Below, in pieces: positions 1 to 7,030 of a stretch of 35,851 bases of DNA. A program made the translations under genes and the position numbers. Under the pieces are notes generated by a model. That model ran no database searches, was not told the origin of the DNA, and worked only from the letters and a program-made list of their open reading frames with translations. Location: contig JAZONP010000127.1 in the NCBI GenBank assembly GCA_045654565.1, forward strand, positions 1 to 35,851, written 5' to 3'. The DNA comes from UBA1189 sp045654565. GTDB lineage: Bacteria > Bacteroidota > Bacteroidia > Bacteroidales > Bacteroidaceae. Position 1 is the stretch's first letter. The number at the start of each line of letters is the position of its first letter.

Positions 1-1401
1 GAGCTCGCCTACACCCTTGCCGACGGTCTCGAGTACCTCCGTGCCGGTGTCAATGCCGGTATCGACATCGATGCCTTCGCACCCCGTCTGTCGTTCTTCT
101 GGGCCATCGGTATGAACCACTTCATGGAGATTGCCAAGATGCGTGCAGCACGTATGCTCTGGGCCAAGATCGTGAAGCAGTTTAACCCCAAGAACCCCAA
201 GTCACTTGCGCTGCGTACCCACTCGCAGACCTCAGGCTGGAGCCTCACCGAGCAGGACCCCTTCAATAACGTGGGCCGCACCTGTATCGAGGCTATGGCA
301 GCTGCCTTGGGTCACACCCAGTCGCTCCACACCAACGCGCTGGACGAGGCTATCGCGCTGCCTACCGACTTCTCGGCACGTATCGCACGTAACACACAGA
401 TCTACATCCAGGAGGAGACCTACGTATGCAAGAATGTAGACCCCTGGGGCGGCTCATACTACGTGGAGGCGCTCACCAACGAGATTGCCCACCGTGCATG
501 GGAACACATCCAGGAGATTGAGAAACTCGGCGGTATGGCCAAGGCTATCGAGACTGGCCTGCCCAAGATGCGTATCGAGGAGGCTGCTGCCCGCACACAG
601 GCCCGCATCGACTCGGGTGCACAGACCATCGTGGGTACCAACAAGTACCGTCTCGAGAAGGAAGACCCCATCGACATCCTTGAGGTGGACAACACCGCCG
701 TACGTCTCGAGCAGATCGAAGGCCCCAAGCAGCTGCGTGAGAAGCGCGACGAGGCAGCCGTGCAGGCCGCTCTTGATGCTATCACCAAGTGCGTAGAGAC
801 CGGCGAGGGCAACCTCTTGGCACTGGCCGTAGAGGCAGCACGCGTACGTGCAACCCTTGGAGAGATTTCATACGCTTGCGAGAAGATCGTAGGTCGTTAT
901 AAAGCAGTAATCAGAACTATTTCAGGCGTGTATTCATCAGAAAGCAAGAAAGACGCAGACTTTGAGCGCGCATGCGCCCTCACCGAGGAGTTTGCCAAGA
1001 AGGAGGGTCGCCGCCCCCGTATCATGGTGGCCAAGATGGGTCAGGACGGTCACGATCGCGGTGCCAAGGTGGTAGCTACCGGCTATGCCGACTGCGGCTT
1101 CGACGTCGACATGGGGCCCTTGTTCCAGACACCTGCCGAGGCTGCTCGTCAGGCTGTGGAAAACGACGTGAACGTGCTCGGAGTATCATCACTCGCAGCA
1201 GGTCACAAGACCCTCGTTCCCCAGGTTATCGAGGAACTGGCCAAACTCGGTCGTGAGGACATCATGGTCATCGCCGGTGGTGTCATCCCCGCACAGGACT
1301 ACGACTTCCTCTACAAAGCTGGCGTAGCCGCCATCTTCGGTCCTGGCACCAATGTAGCCCAGTCGGCCTGCAAGATTGTGGAGCTACTGCTTGAGGAGTA
1401 A
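1..1401 (+). CDS. mutB: Methylmalonyl-CoA mutase large subunit, 3' part (5' end outside window)
   Basis: The reading frame is open from base 1, so the gene starts upstream; 466 residues of a protein usually about 715 long are present. The visible part covers the end of the substrate-binding TIM barrel (RTHSQTSGWSLTEQDP, EETYVCKNVDPWGGSYYVE) and the whole C-terminal cobalamin-binding domain. The B12 signature DGHDRG is at window residues 349-354, with the cobalt-ligating histidine at 351, followed by the GVSSL and IAGG segments typical of the fold. The enzyme interconverts succinyl-CoA and (R)-methylmalonyl-CoA with adenosylcobalamin, feeding succinate-to-propionate metabolism in Bacteroidales. 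The small subunit gene normally lies just upstream, outside the window. Codon use is strongly biased to C-ending codons, as in valS, which suggests high expression. Identity is secure; the fermentation role is inferred from the family. Confidence 0.97.
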   Translation, partial: ELAYTLADGLEYLRAGVNAGIDIDAFAPRLSFFWAIGMNHFMEIAKMRAARMLWAKIVKQFNPKNPKSLALRTHSQTSGWSLTEQDPFNNVGRTCIEAMAAALGHTQSLHTNALDEAIALPTDFSARIARNTQIYIQEETYVCKNVDPWGGSYYVEALTNEIAHRAWEHIQEIEKLGGMAKAIETGLPKMRIEEAAARTQARIDSGAQTIVGTNKYRLEKEDPIDILEVDNTAVRLEQIEGPKQLREKRDEAAVQAALDAITKCVETGEGNLLALAVEAARVRATLGEISYACEKIVGRYKAVIRTISGVYSSESKKDADFERACALTEEFAKKEGRRPRIMVAKMGQDGHDRGAKVVATGYADCGFDVDMGPLFQTPAEAARQAVENDVNVLGVSSLAAGHKTLVPQVIEELAKLGREDIMVIAGGVIPAQDYDFLYKAGVAAIFGPGTNVAQSACKIVELLLEE

Positions 1402-1442
1402 TAGAACCCTATGGGATGCGATTCCCTACCATAAGAAAGAAT

Positions 1443-1475
1443 GGGATGGTCAAATTTGGCCATCCCGTTGTTTTT
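1443..1475 (+). terminator. Rho-independent terminator after mutB
   Basis: An inverted repeat (GGGATGGTC / GGCCATCCC with one G-U pair and a short A/T loop) is followed by GTTGTTTTT, 41 bp after the mutB stop. Confidence 0.8.
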
Positions 1476-1490
1476 AATGTAGCACGCGAC

Positions 1491-1554
1491 AGTACTTAGC
1501 CGTAAGTACTCGAGTATCGACATGTAAGTACTGCAGTACTTAGCTGTAAGTACT
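1491..1554. repeat. Cluster of AGTACTTA/TAAGTACT palindromes
   Basis: Two near-identical 20-bp hairpin units occupy 1491-1510 and 1535-1554. Both have arms AGTACTTA and TAAGTACT around a 4-nt loop (GCCG and GCTG). A further TAAGTACT at 1525-1532 makes a perfect 18-bp palindrome, TAAGTACTGCAGTACTTA (1525-1542), with the second unit. It lies between the mutB terminator and the convergent DUF6078-like gene. No coding function is visible; it could be an operator cluster or a small repeat element. Confidence 0.75.
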
Positions 1555-1609
1555 GGGTCTTGAATAGGGTCATTAGGGAAATCTGCAAGCCATAGCAGAG
1601 GAAGAGGCT

Positions 1610-2050
1610 TTAGTCAATAAAGTTGCAGTGCTCTTCGTAAGAGTCAAATTCCAGGTAAGCCAAACCGAGGTCGGCAAGCACTTCGCGGATGTAGACCATA
1701 TCTTTGGGCGAACATAGACGCTCGCCACGGCGGCGCTCGTAGTAACAGTTGCGTGAGAAGTACCTTATCAGTCGTTGGCTGAAAGTTGCATATTGTGCCG
1801 GTAACATACGAGCTTGCATGCCACGGAAACCACGGGCATAAACCACACGCTCTGCCGGGCGGAAATAACGACAATCTTCGCCAGGTACCGTATGCGAGGG
1901 ATTGATGATGGGAAAAATCTCCTCACTCTCTGCCATGGTACTCCACGCCACGCGGCGCAAACAATGTCTGGCTACGGGGCACTGCTCGTGGATACATAGC
2001 GCAAAGGTCTTGGGTACTCTATCTTTTATCGTTGGCATCTGTGGATTCAT
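1610..2050 (-). CDS. Cysteine-rich hypothetical protein, DUF6078-like
   Basis: 146 residues, no signal peptide or membrane segment. Near the N-terminus it has closely spaced cysteines, CIHEQCPVARHC (residues about 19-30), a further C in EDCRYFRP, and later CYYERRRGERLC. This looks like a metal-binding or redox module. The middle is basic and aromatic (QRLIRYFSRNCYYERRRGE). It resembles the small Bacteroidales DUF6078 family, but that assignment is from memory of the pattern and needs a profile search. The start at 2050 is used because the sequence MNPQMPTIKDRV runs straight into the cysteine block. It is transcribed convergently with mutB and appears monocistronic. A possible TAATTTTG promoter box lies at 2080-2087. 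Function unknown. Confidence 0.7.
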   Translation of the reverse strand: MNPQMPTIKDRVPKTFALCIHEQCPVARHCLRRVAWSTMAESEEIFPIINPSHTVPGEDCRYFRPAERVVYARGFRGMQARMLPAQYATFSQRLIRYFSRNCYYERRRGERLCSPKDMVYIREVLADLGLAYLEFDSYEEHCNFID

Positions 2051-2124
2051 GGGATTTCAAACTTGACATTATTGCAATACAAAATTACAAAAAAAACTCA
2101 AAGAAATAAAATTGAGTATGGGTG

Positions 2125-2309
2125 TTAAATAAGAGTTATGGATATAGTTTGAATTCGGTGAAAATAAGATTTTGGCTTACCCTGTGATGGCAATGCGATT
2201 CCTCCACCGAGTGATGTAACGGACTGCCAGCCACAAGTAGTGCCGGGGAGAGGTTCTCTAGGAAATTGTGATGTTTCATATACAGCATATTCTGATTTAT
2301 CAGCTACTA
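2125..2309 (-). pseudogene. Open frame without a start codon, possible gene-tail remnant
   Basis: Immediately downstream of the lipoprotein stop, the minus strand holds about 60 codons with no stop and no usable start. The peptide contains REPLPGTTCGWQSVTSLGGG and ends KPKSYFHRIQT..., with a TAA at 2125-2127. It could be the tail of a lost gene, part of a dispersed repeat, or chance. No family recognised. Confidence 0.2.
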
Positions 2310-2897
2310 TTCATACATCTTCCTCACCTCTTCATACGGTGGCCACATCTTCATATCGCGCATGGCTCTGGTGGGTGGGAAGGGGATGGTGTGATTCTTA
2401 AAACTTCTGACATCTCTCTCAGATAGATCATAGCGGACGAGGATGTTATAGCTATCACGAATCTCCTCCCATGAATACTTGCGTATCGTGTCGGCATGAA
2501 GAACAAAGACAGATAAAGTATCGTGAGGGAGATAAGAAAATAGATTCGCCAACGGGTCATCCATTTCAATACATTCGACGTAAGATTTTTCACCTGGCTC
2601 AATGATAAACAGAAGAGGATTGTTCATCTCGACACTATCAGGACCCCCTTCTTCAACAGGAATCGCATCCCTTGGAGGAACATAATATTCCGTAGGGAGC
2701 AAAGTATCCGAGAATACAATCATATCAGGGATATAGTATGTGCCCCGGTAATTCCAACAAGGTACTATGCCATGCTCACTATTGTTCTCAAGATAAACGA
2801 TAGGCTCCAAACCAGGGATGCCATAGTCCATAGGACAACCTTCTAACGTCAAAGTCAGGAGTATTAATGTCATGATTTTTATAGACTTCTTATACAT
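2307..2897 (-). CDS. Hypothetical lipoprotein
   Basis: 196 residues. The N-terminus is a type II signal peptide: basic MYKKSIK, a hydrophobic stretch (IMTLILLTLTL), then a lipobox ending LEGC with the lipidated cysteine at residue 21. The mature part is acidic and rich in aromatic residues, prolines and beta-prone segments, without a domain I recognise. It starts 19 bp after the stop of the upstream zinc-ribbon gene, so the two are probably cotranscribed. The local base composition is more AT-rich than neighbouring housekeeping genes, which fits an accessory locus. Function unknown; localisation to the cell envelope is the only firm inference. Confidence 0.75.
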   Translation of the reverse strand: MYKKSIKIMTLILLTLTLEGCPMDYGIPGLEPIVYLENNSEHGIVPCWNYRGTYYIPDMIVFSDTLLPTEYYVPPRDAIPVEEGGPDSVEMNNPLLFIIEPGEKSYVECIEMDDPLANLFSYLPHDTLSVFVLHADTIRKYSWEEIRDSYNILVRYDLSERDVRSFKNHTIPFPPTRAMRDMKMWPPYEEVRKMYE

Positions 2898-2916
2898 AAT
2901 ATTAAGTCACTATATT

Positions 2917-3651
2917 TTATTCAAAATAACGGCGATGCAGTCTCTCTATCAATTCCTTATAGAAAGGTATTCCTGCAGCATCCCCCAGTATGGTATCAAC
3001 ACCACAACGTGGGCAGAGCGCTGTTTCCTTATAATCCATGGAAGGCTCTACTATATAATCCTTCACCTCAGTTGCGCGAAAAACCTCTTGGCAATAAAAG
3101 CATGCGCAGCGTGACGATGCCTCTACCTCTTCACGATTGGCCGTGCAGTGAGTGTGTATCTCGTGCAATTCCTCATCGGGCAAGGCCGCAATCTTCAGTT
3201 TCTGTTCAAGCGTTGCTGTAGGATAACCGTTCCATGCTTCCGTCTCCATCAACAGTTTGTAACGATTGAATACTTTGGAATAGTTCTCATCACGTGCTTC
3301 TAATAGCTCACCATAGAAATAGGGGTCTTGAGCAAATTCAAGGAAAGAATAGTTAGTAACCTCTGGCTCGTTATCTACATATTCATCTATCCTCTGATAT
3401 TCCACCCAATACTTGGAGTGGACAGCATCAACGACATCAAATAACATAGCTGGATAGTAACGAGGAAATGAATCGATGTTGTCGGCCTGGTAATAGTCGT
3501 CACACAAGAGATACCATTGCTCGCCACACATTGTGCACAGAGCAAACACTACATATTCGTTGCTCGGAGTCAACGCCCAGGTCTCAATCGAGTACTGCAG
3601 CAACTTCTCGGGAATTGCTTCCACTCGTTCGGATATAAACTTTACTCTCAT
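2917..3651 (-). CDS. Hypothetical cytoplasmic protein with C-terminal zinc ribbon
   Basis: 244 residues, no signal peptide. The N-terminal 150 residues are acidic and aromatic (WALTPSNEYVVFALCTMCGEQWYLL, then YDVVDAVHSKYWVEY-like text) with no recognised fold. The C-terminal region carries two Cys pairs, CACFYC (about residues 182-187) and CPRC (about 215-218), inside the pattern CxxC-x(27)-LCPRCGVDTILGD. This is a zinc-ribbon arrangement also seen in small cytoplasmic proteins of unknown role in other bacteria. Its ATG overlaps the TGA of the weak open frame at 3648-4010 by four bases. The downstream lipoprotein follows after 19 bp. The pair could be an accessory envelope or immunity-type unit, but nothing in the sequence proves that. 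Confidence 0.75.
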   Translation of the reverse strand: MRVKFISERVEAIPEKLLQYSIETWALTPSNEYVVFALCTMCGEQWYLLCDDYYQADNIDSFPRYYPAMLFDVVDAVHSKYWVEYQRIDEYVDNEPEVTNYSFLEFAQDPYFYGELLEARDENYSKVFNRYKLLMETEAWNGYPTATLEQKLKIAALPDEELHEIHTHCTANREEVEASSRCACFYCQEVFRATEVKDYIVEPSMDYKETALCPRCGVDTILGDAAGIPFYKELIERLHRRYFE

Positions 3652-4040
3652 ACTATGGCTATTTGAACTCGTTTCATTGAAGCTCTTTTAATATTTTGCA
3701 CTAAACGCTCTGGCATCATAGTAGCCATGATAGAGCGTCCTGGTACCAGCCGCTTTGCCATAAACACCGTTACAAAGGTAGAAAATGTGTGTTTCTTCTC
3801 CAAGCGAATCAATGATAACTTCATAAACGGGCGTGTGGTAGTGACTCCCGATATGGTCTTTTGTGTGTAGGAATGCCCAAGCTGGTTCCCTAAACTTTGA
3901 TGAATTGTTGTATCCAGCGATCTAAAGGGCTTGAAGGCTACGAAAAATCTCGCGTCGGTGTCGACCATCGGGGTCGCAAGCGTTGTGGTAAAATTGTGTG
4001 AGGAAATCAAGTATTGGGTAAACTGCTATATTATTTCCTT
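3648..4040 (-). pseudogene. Degenerate or doubtful open frames upstream of the zinc-ribbon gene
   Basis: Two overlapping minus-strand readings compete. Frame A (3648-4010) is a 120-codon ORF that would need a TTG start and has an odd Thr/Met/Lys-rich composition; it ends with an ATGA overlap to the next gene. Frame B runs from about 4040 to 3688 and looks more protein-like (DFLTQFYHNACDPDGRHRRE before, and GEETHIFYLCNGVYGKAAG after). It has an in-frame TAG near 3928 and no ATG/GTG/TTG start. Frame B ends 36 bp before the zinc-ribbon gene. I read the region as a probable decayed gene; Frame A being a real small protein is possible but weak. Confidence 0.3.
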
Positions 4041-4049
4041 TCTTTATGG

Positions 4050-4057
4050 TACCTTTG
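4050..4057 (+). promoter_or_regulatory. Promoter -7 box of the DUF554 gene
   Basis: TACCTTTG matches the Bacteroidetes TAnnTTTG element and sits 19 bp before the ATG at 4077. Confidence 0.6.
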
Positions 4058-4076
4058 CATTAAACATCGATCCAAG

Positions 4077-4766
4077 ATGATAGGAACCATTGTAAACACA
4101 TGCACGATAATCGTGGGTAGCATAGTAGGTGCCGTGATGCACCGAGGTGTGAAGGATAAGTACAAAGAGACGCTCTATACGGTTTTAGGTCTGGTATGCC
4201 TCGGCATTGGACTCAATGCCGTGATAAGCAACTTTGGCAAGAGTGAGTATCCTGTGCTATTCATCGTGTCGATAGCCGTCGGAAGCGTTGCGGGCACTGC
4301 AATGAATCTCGACGGGCGCTTTGCCCGTCTGGTCGGCAAGCATTCTAAAGAAGAAAAGCATACGAACCTCGCCAATGGTCTCTCCACGGCAATCTTGCTC
4401 TATTGCATAGGCCCGTTGGCTATGCTCGGTCCCGTGATTAGTGCCCTGAAGGGTGACAACACCTTTCTCTATACCAATGCTACGCTCGACCTGGTGACCT
4501 CGGCTGTGTTTGCCAGCACCTATGGTATATGGATGCTACTTGCTGCCCCCGTGCTCTTCTGCTGGCAGGGATTGTTTTATATGATAGCTAAAGTGTCGGG
4601 TTCTGCCATCAGCGAAGCGCTCATGGCAGAGCTGCTCATCGTGGGTGGATTGATGATTGTAGCCTCGGGGTTATCGCTGCTCAAGCTGAAAGATTGCAAG
4701 ACACTTAACATGCTACCCTCGCTACTCGTCCCCGTGCTGTGGTTTGTCCTAAAAACCCTTATTTGA
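4077..4766 (+). CDS. DUF554 family integral membrane protein (YqgA/YdfK-like)
   Basis: 229 residues from ATG 4077. The longer frame from 4014 is rejected because it begins upstream of the promoter box and because the family starts with MIGTIVNT. The N-terminal motif MIGTIVNTCTIIVGSIVGAV is characteristic of DUF554. Six or seven hydrophobic segments follow, with family-typical text such as TVLGLVCLGIGLNAV and CIGPLAMLGPV. It is an inner-membrane protein of unknown transport or structural role; E. coli YqgA is a relative. The neighbouring genes (tadA on the opposite strand) give no functional clue. Family assignment is strong; function is not known. Confidence 0.9.
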   Translation: MIGTIVNTCTIIVGSIVGAVMHRGVKDKYKETLYTVLGLVCLGIGLNAVISNFGKSEYPVLFIVSIAVGSVAGTAMNLDGRFARLVGKHSKEEKHTNLANGLSTAILLYCIGPLAMLGPVISALKGDNTFLYTNATLDLVTSAVFASTYGIWMLLAAPVLFCWQGLFYMIAKVSGSAISEALMAELLIVGGLMIVASGLSLLKLKDCKTLNMLPSLLVPVLWFVLKTLI

Positions 4767-4817
4767 GACCTATAGTGTGGTAATAACTCGTTCAAAATAC
4801 CAAGGACTGCAAAAGGC

Positions 4818-5270
4818 TTATCTTCGTTGAGCGAAGAAACGCTTCATGAGGTCGGCGCACTCGGCTTCCATCACTCCTGCGGTGACCTCGGTCTTGGGGT
4901 GCAGAGCCTGTGGCGCAAAGCGGCGGTAGCCACGCTTGTCGTCGGGGGCTCCATACACGAGTCGGCCCAGCTGTGCCCATCCCAAGGCACCGGCACACAT
5001 GATGCAGGGCTCTACGGTGACATAGAGGGTGCAGTCGTTGAGGTACTTGCCTCCAAGACAGTTGGCCGCAGCGGTCACGGCCTGCATCTCGGCATGGGCA
5101 GTGACATCGGTGAGGGTTTCGGTGAGGTTGTGGGCACGGGCTATCACACGTCCTTTGCACACGATGATAGCTCCCACAGGAACTTCCTCATTGTCGTAGG
5201 CGCGCGCGGATTCGTCGAGCGCCATCTTCATGTAGCGGATATCGTCGGTCGGAGAAACGGAAGTGCTCAT
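4818..5270 (-). CDS. tadA: tRNA-specific adenosine deaminase
   Basis: 150 residues, normal length for the family. The cytidine/deoxycytidylate deaminase zinc site is complete: H59-A-E61 (THAEM) and P88-C-I-M-C92. EVPVGAI near residue 29 is the usual N-terminal strand. TadA converts adenosine 34 to inosine in the tRNA-Arg(ACG) wobble position. The C-terminal text GVMEAECADLMKRFFAQRR matches the TadA C-terminal helix. The ATG overlaps the TGA of the upstream ribbon-helix-helix-like ORF by four bases, so translation is probably coupled and transcription starts upstream of that ORF. Confidence 0.96.
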   Translation of the reverse strand: MSTSVSPTDDIRYMKMALDESARAYDNEEVPVGAIIVCKGRVIARAHNLTETLTDVTAHAEMQAVTAAANCLGGKYLNDCTLYVTVEPCIMCAGALGWAQLGRLVYGAPDDKRGYRRFAPQALHPKTEVTAGVMEAECADLMKRFFAQRR

Positions 5271-5497
5271 CGGCGCATGTCGTGTTCGTTGAATAGGGTG
5301 GGGTAGTCGTGGTCAAGATTGCGGTGGATGAAGGCCAGCAGAGTCTCGCGCATCCAACGGCTCTTGTTCTCAATCCCGTACTTTTGTAGATATCCATCGA
5401 TGATGCGCATCTCGTCGTCGCTCACCAGACAGGTGAGGCGTGCATGGCGTGTCACGTCGTTATGTGGCTTGGCTTCAATTGACTTTGTCGTACTCAT
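5267..5497 (-). CDS. Small ribbon-helix-helix-like protein coupled to tadA
   Basis: 76 residues. The N-terminal part (ARLTCLVSDDEMRIIDGYL) followed by KSRWMRETLLAFI looks like a beta strand plus two helices of the ribbon-helix-helix fold, as in CopG/Arc-type DNA-binding proteins or plasmid mobilisation accessory proteins. There is no toxin-like partner. Its stop codon overlaps the tadA start (ATGA) and it has its own TATCTTTG box at 5527-5534. Reality is supported by this promoter and the coupling. A regulatory role is only inferred from the fold guess. Confidence 0.7.
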   Translation of the reverse strand: MSTTKSIEAKPHNDVTRHARLTCLVSDDEMRIIDGYLQKYGIENKSRWMRETLLAFIHRNLDHDYPTLFNEHDMRR

Positions 5498-5526
5498 CTC
5501 TCAATGGTATTTTCATGATTATAGCG

Positions 5527-5534
5527 CAAAGATA
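5527..5534 (-). promoter_or_regulatory. Promoter -7 box for the RHH-like ORF/tadA operon
   Basis: Read on the minus strand it is TATCTTTG, 29 bp before the ATG at 5497. It is divergent from the thyA promoter 34 bp away. Confidence 0.6.
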
Positions 5535-5567
5535 GACTTTTTTTTTCAATATGTTATGATTTCTGCC

Positions 5568-5575
5568 TATATTTG
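5568..5575 (+). promoter_or_regulatory. Promoter -7 box of thyA-folA
   Basis: TATATTTG matches TAnnTTTG; it gives a leader of roughly 40 nt before the thyA ATG at 5620. Confidence 0.6.
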
Positions 5576-5619
5576 CAACTAAATCCTTATGAAGGGATGA
5601 AAAGCAAAATAATTAACCA

Positions 5620-6414
5620 ATGAAACAATATTTAGATCTGCTTAACCGTATCCTTACCGAGGGGGTTGAGAAAAATGACCGTACAGGTACAGGCACCATC
5701 AGCGTATTTGGTCATCAGATGAGGTTTAACCTTGAGGAGGGATTTCCATGCCTCACCACAAAGAAGTTGCACCTAAAGTCTATCATCCATGAACTCTTGT
5801 GGTTCCTTAATGGTGATACCAATGTGAAGTATCTGCAGGAGAATGGTGTGCGCATTTGGAACGAGTGGGCCGATGAAGATGGCGACCTTGGACATATCTA
5901 TGGCTATCAGTGGCGCTCATGGCCCGACTATAAGGGTGGTCACATCGATCAGATCGCTGAGGCTATTGAGACCATCAAAAATAATCCTGACAGTCGACGT
6001 ATCATCGTGTCGGCATGGAACGTGGGTGATCTCGATAACATGAACTTGCCTCCTTGTCATGCCTTCTTTCAGTTTTATGTAGCTGATGGTAAGCTGAGTC
6101 TACAACTTTATCAACGCAGTGCCGATACCTTCCTTGGCGTGCCCTTTAACATTGCTTCTTATGCATTGTTGCTGATGATGGTGGCGCAGGTGACGGGCCT
6201 CAAACCTGGTGAGTTTGTACATACCTTGGGTGACACCCATATCTATAGCAACCACTTGGAGCAGGTGAAGTTACAGCTCACCCGTGAGCCGCATCCGCTT
6301 CCCAAGATGAAGATAAACCCCGACGTGAAGAGTATCTTTGACTTTAAGTTCGAGGATTTTGAATTGGTAGACTATGACCCACACCCACATATAAAGGGCG
6401 TGGTAGCTGTATAA
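5620..6414 (+). CDS. thyA: Thymidylate synthase
   Basis: 264 residues, the same length as E. coli ThyA. The folate-dependent enzyme methylates dUMP to dTMP and releases dihydrofolate. Visible landmarks are RTGTGT at residues 21-26, the Arg pair in DSRRIIVSAWN (124-134), and the catalytic cysteine C146 in LPPCHAFFQFYV. Further landmarks are QRSADTFLGVPFN and the C-terminal PHPHIKGVVAV. It is followed after 32 bp by folA, which recycles the dihydrofolate made here, so the two form a classic operon. Nothing unusual. Confidence 0.98.
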   Translation: MKQYLDLLNRILTEGVEKNDRTGTGTISVFGHQMRFNLEEGFPCLTTKKLHLKSIIHELLWFLNGDTNVKYLQENGVRIWNEWADEDGDLGHIYGYQWRSWPDYKGGHIDQIAEAIETIKNNPDSRRIIVSAWNVGDLDNMNLPPCHAFFQFYVADGKLSLQLYQRSADTFLGVPFNIASYALLLMMVAQVTGLKPGEFVHTLGDTHIYSNHLEQVKLQLTREPHPLPKMKINPDVKSIFDFKFEDFELVDYDPHPHIKGVVAV

Positions 6415-6446
6415 GGCTTCGCGAAACGATAAAAAAAAGACTCCAT

Positions 6447-6956
6447 ATGAATATCACACCTCTCGACAACGTCTCTATCATCGTGGCTGCGGCCAAGAAT
6501 GGTGCCATTGGCCTCAACAACCAGTTGCTCTACCGCTTGCCCAACGACCTGAAGCGCTTCAAGGCGCTCACGACAGGGCATACTATCGTTATGGGACGCA
6601 AGACCTTCGAGTCGCTGCCTAAGGGAGCATTGCCTAATCGGCGCAATATTGTGCTGAGTCGTCAAGAGGGCTTGCACTATGAGAATGCAGAGTGCTATCG
6701 CAGCCTCGAGGAGGCATTGATGCAGTGCGACTATACCGAGGATATTTATATAATAGGTGGTGGCGAGCTCTACAAGCAGACTGTCGGGCTAGCCAAACGC
6801 ATACACCTCACCCTCGTGGACGACATACCTACTGAGGCTGATGCTTTCTTTCCCGAACTGCATGCCGAGGAGTGGCTCGAGACATCGCGCGAGGAGTATC
6901 CCGCCGATGAAAAGCATGCACAGGCATACGCTTTCATTGATTACGAACGCAGGTAA
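6447..6956 (+). CDS. folA: Dihydrofolate reductase
   Basis: 169 residues. It reduces dihydrofolate to tetrahydrofolate with NADPH. Typical segments are IIVAAAKNGAIGLNNQLLYRLPNDLKRFK, with the acidic active-site residue D34; the NADPH-binding MGRKTFESLP; and IIGGGELYKQ. The order and spacing match bacterial DHFR. It lies directly downstream of thyA in the same operon and ends before a strong bidirectional hairpin terminator. Confidence 0.97.
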   Translation: MNITPLDNVSIIVAAAKNGAIGLNNQLLYRLPNDLKRFKALTTGHTIVMGRKTFESLPKGALPNRRNIVLSRQEGLHYENAECYRSLEEALMQCDYTEDIYIIGGGELYKQTVGLAKRIHLTLVDDIPTEADAFFPELHAEEWLETSREEYPADEKHAQAYAFIDYERR

Positions 6957-6974
6957 TCAAACTTGCCTTATATG

Positions 6975-7012
6975 AATAAAGCAGGGTGTGCCACAGCACA
7001 TCCTGCTTTATT
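6975..7012. terminator. Bidirectional terminator between folA and the esterase gene
   Basis: A 16-bp stem (AATAAAGCAGGGTGTG / CACATCCTGCTTTATT, one G-U) with a 6-nt loop and A- and T-rich flanks lies between convergent genes. Confidence 0.8.
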
Positions 7013-7030
7013 GTATAATAACTGCTGCTG

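Noticed and set aside
3648..4010. 120-residue ORF as a confident gene
   Set aside because: It needs a TTG start, overlaps a more protein-like frame, and has unusual Thr/Met-rich composition; kept only as a doubtful remnant.
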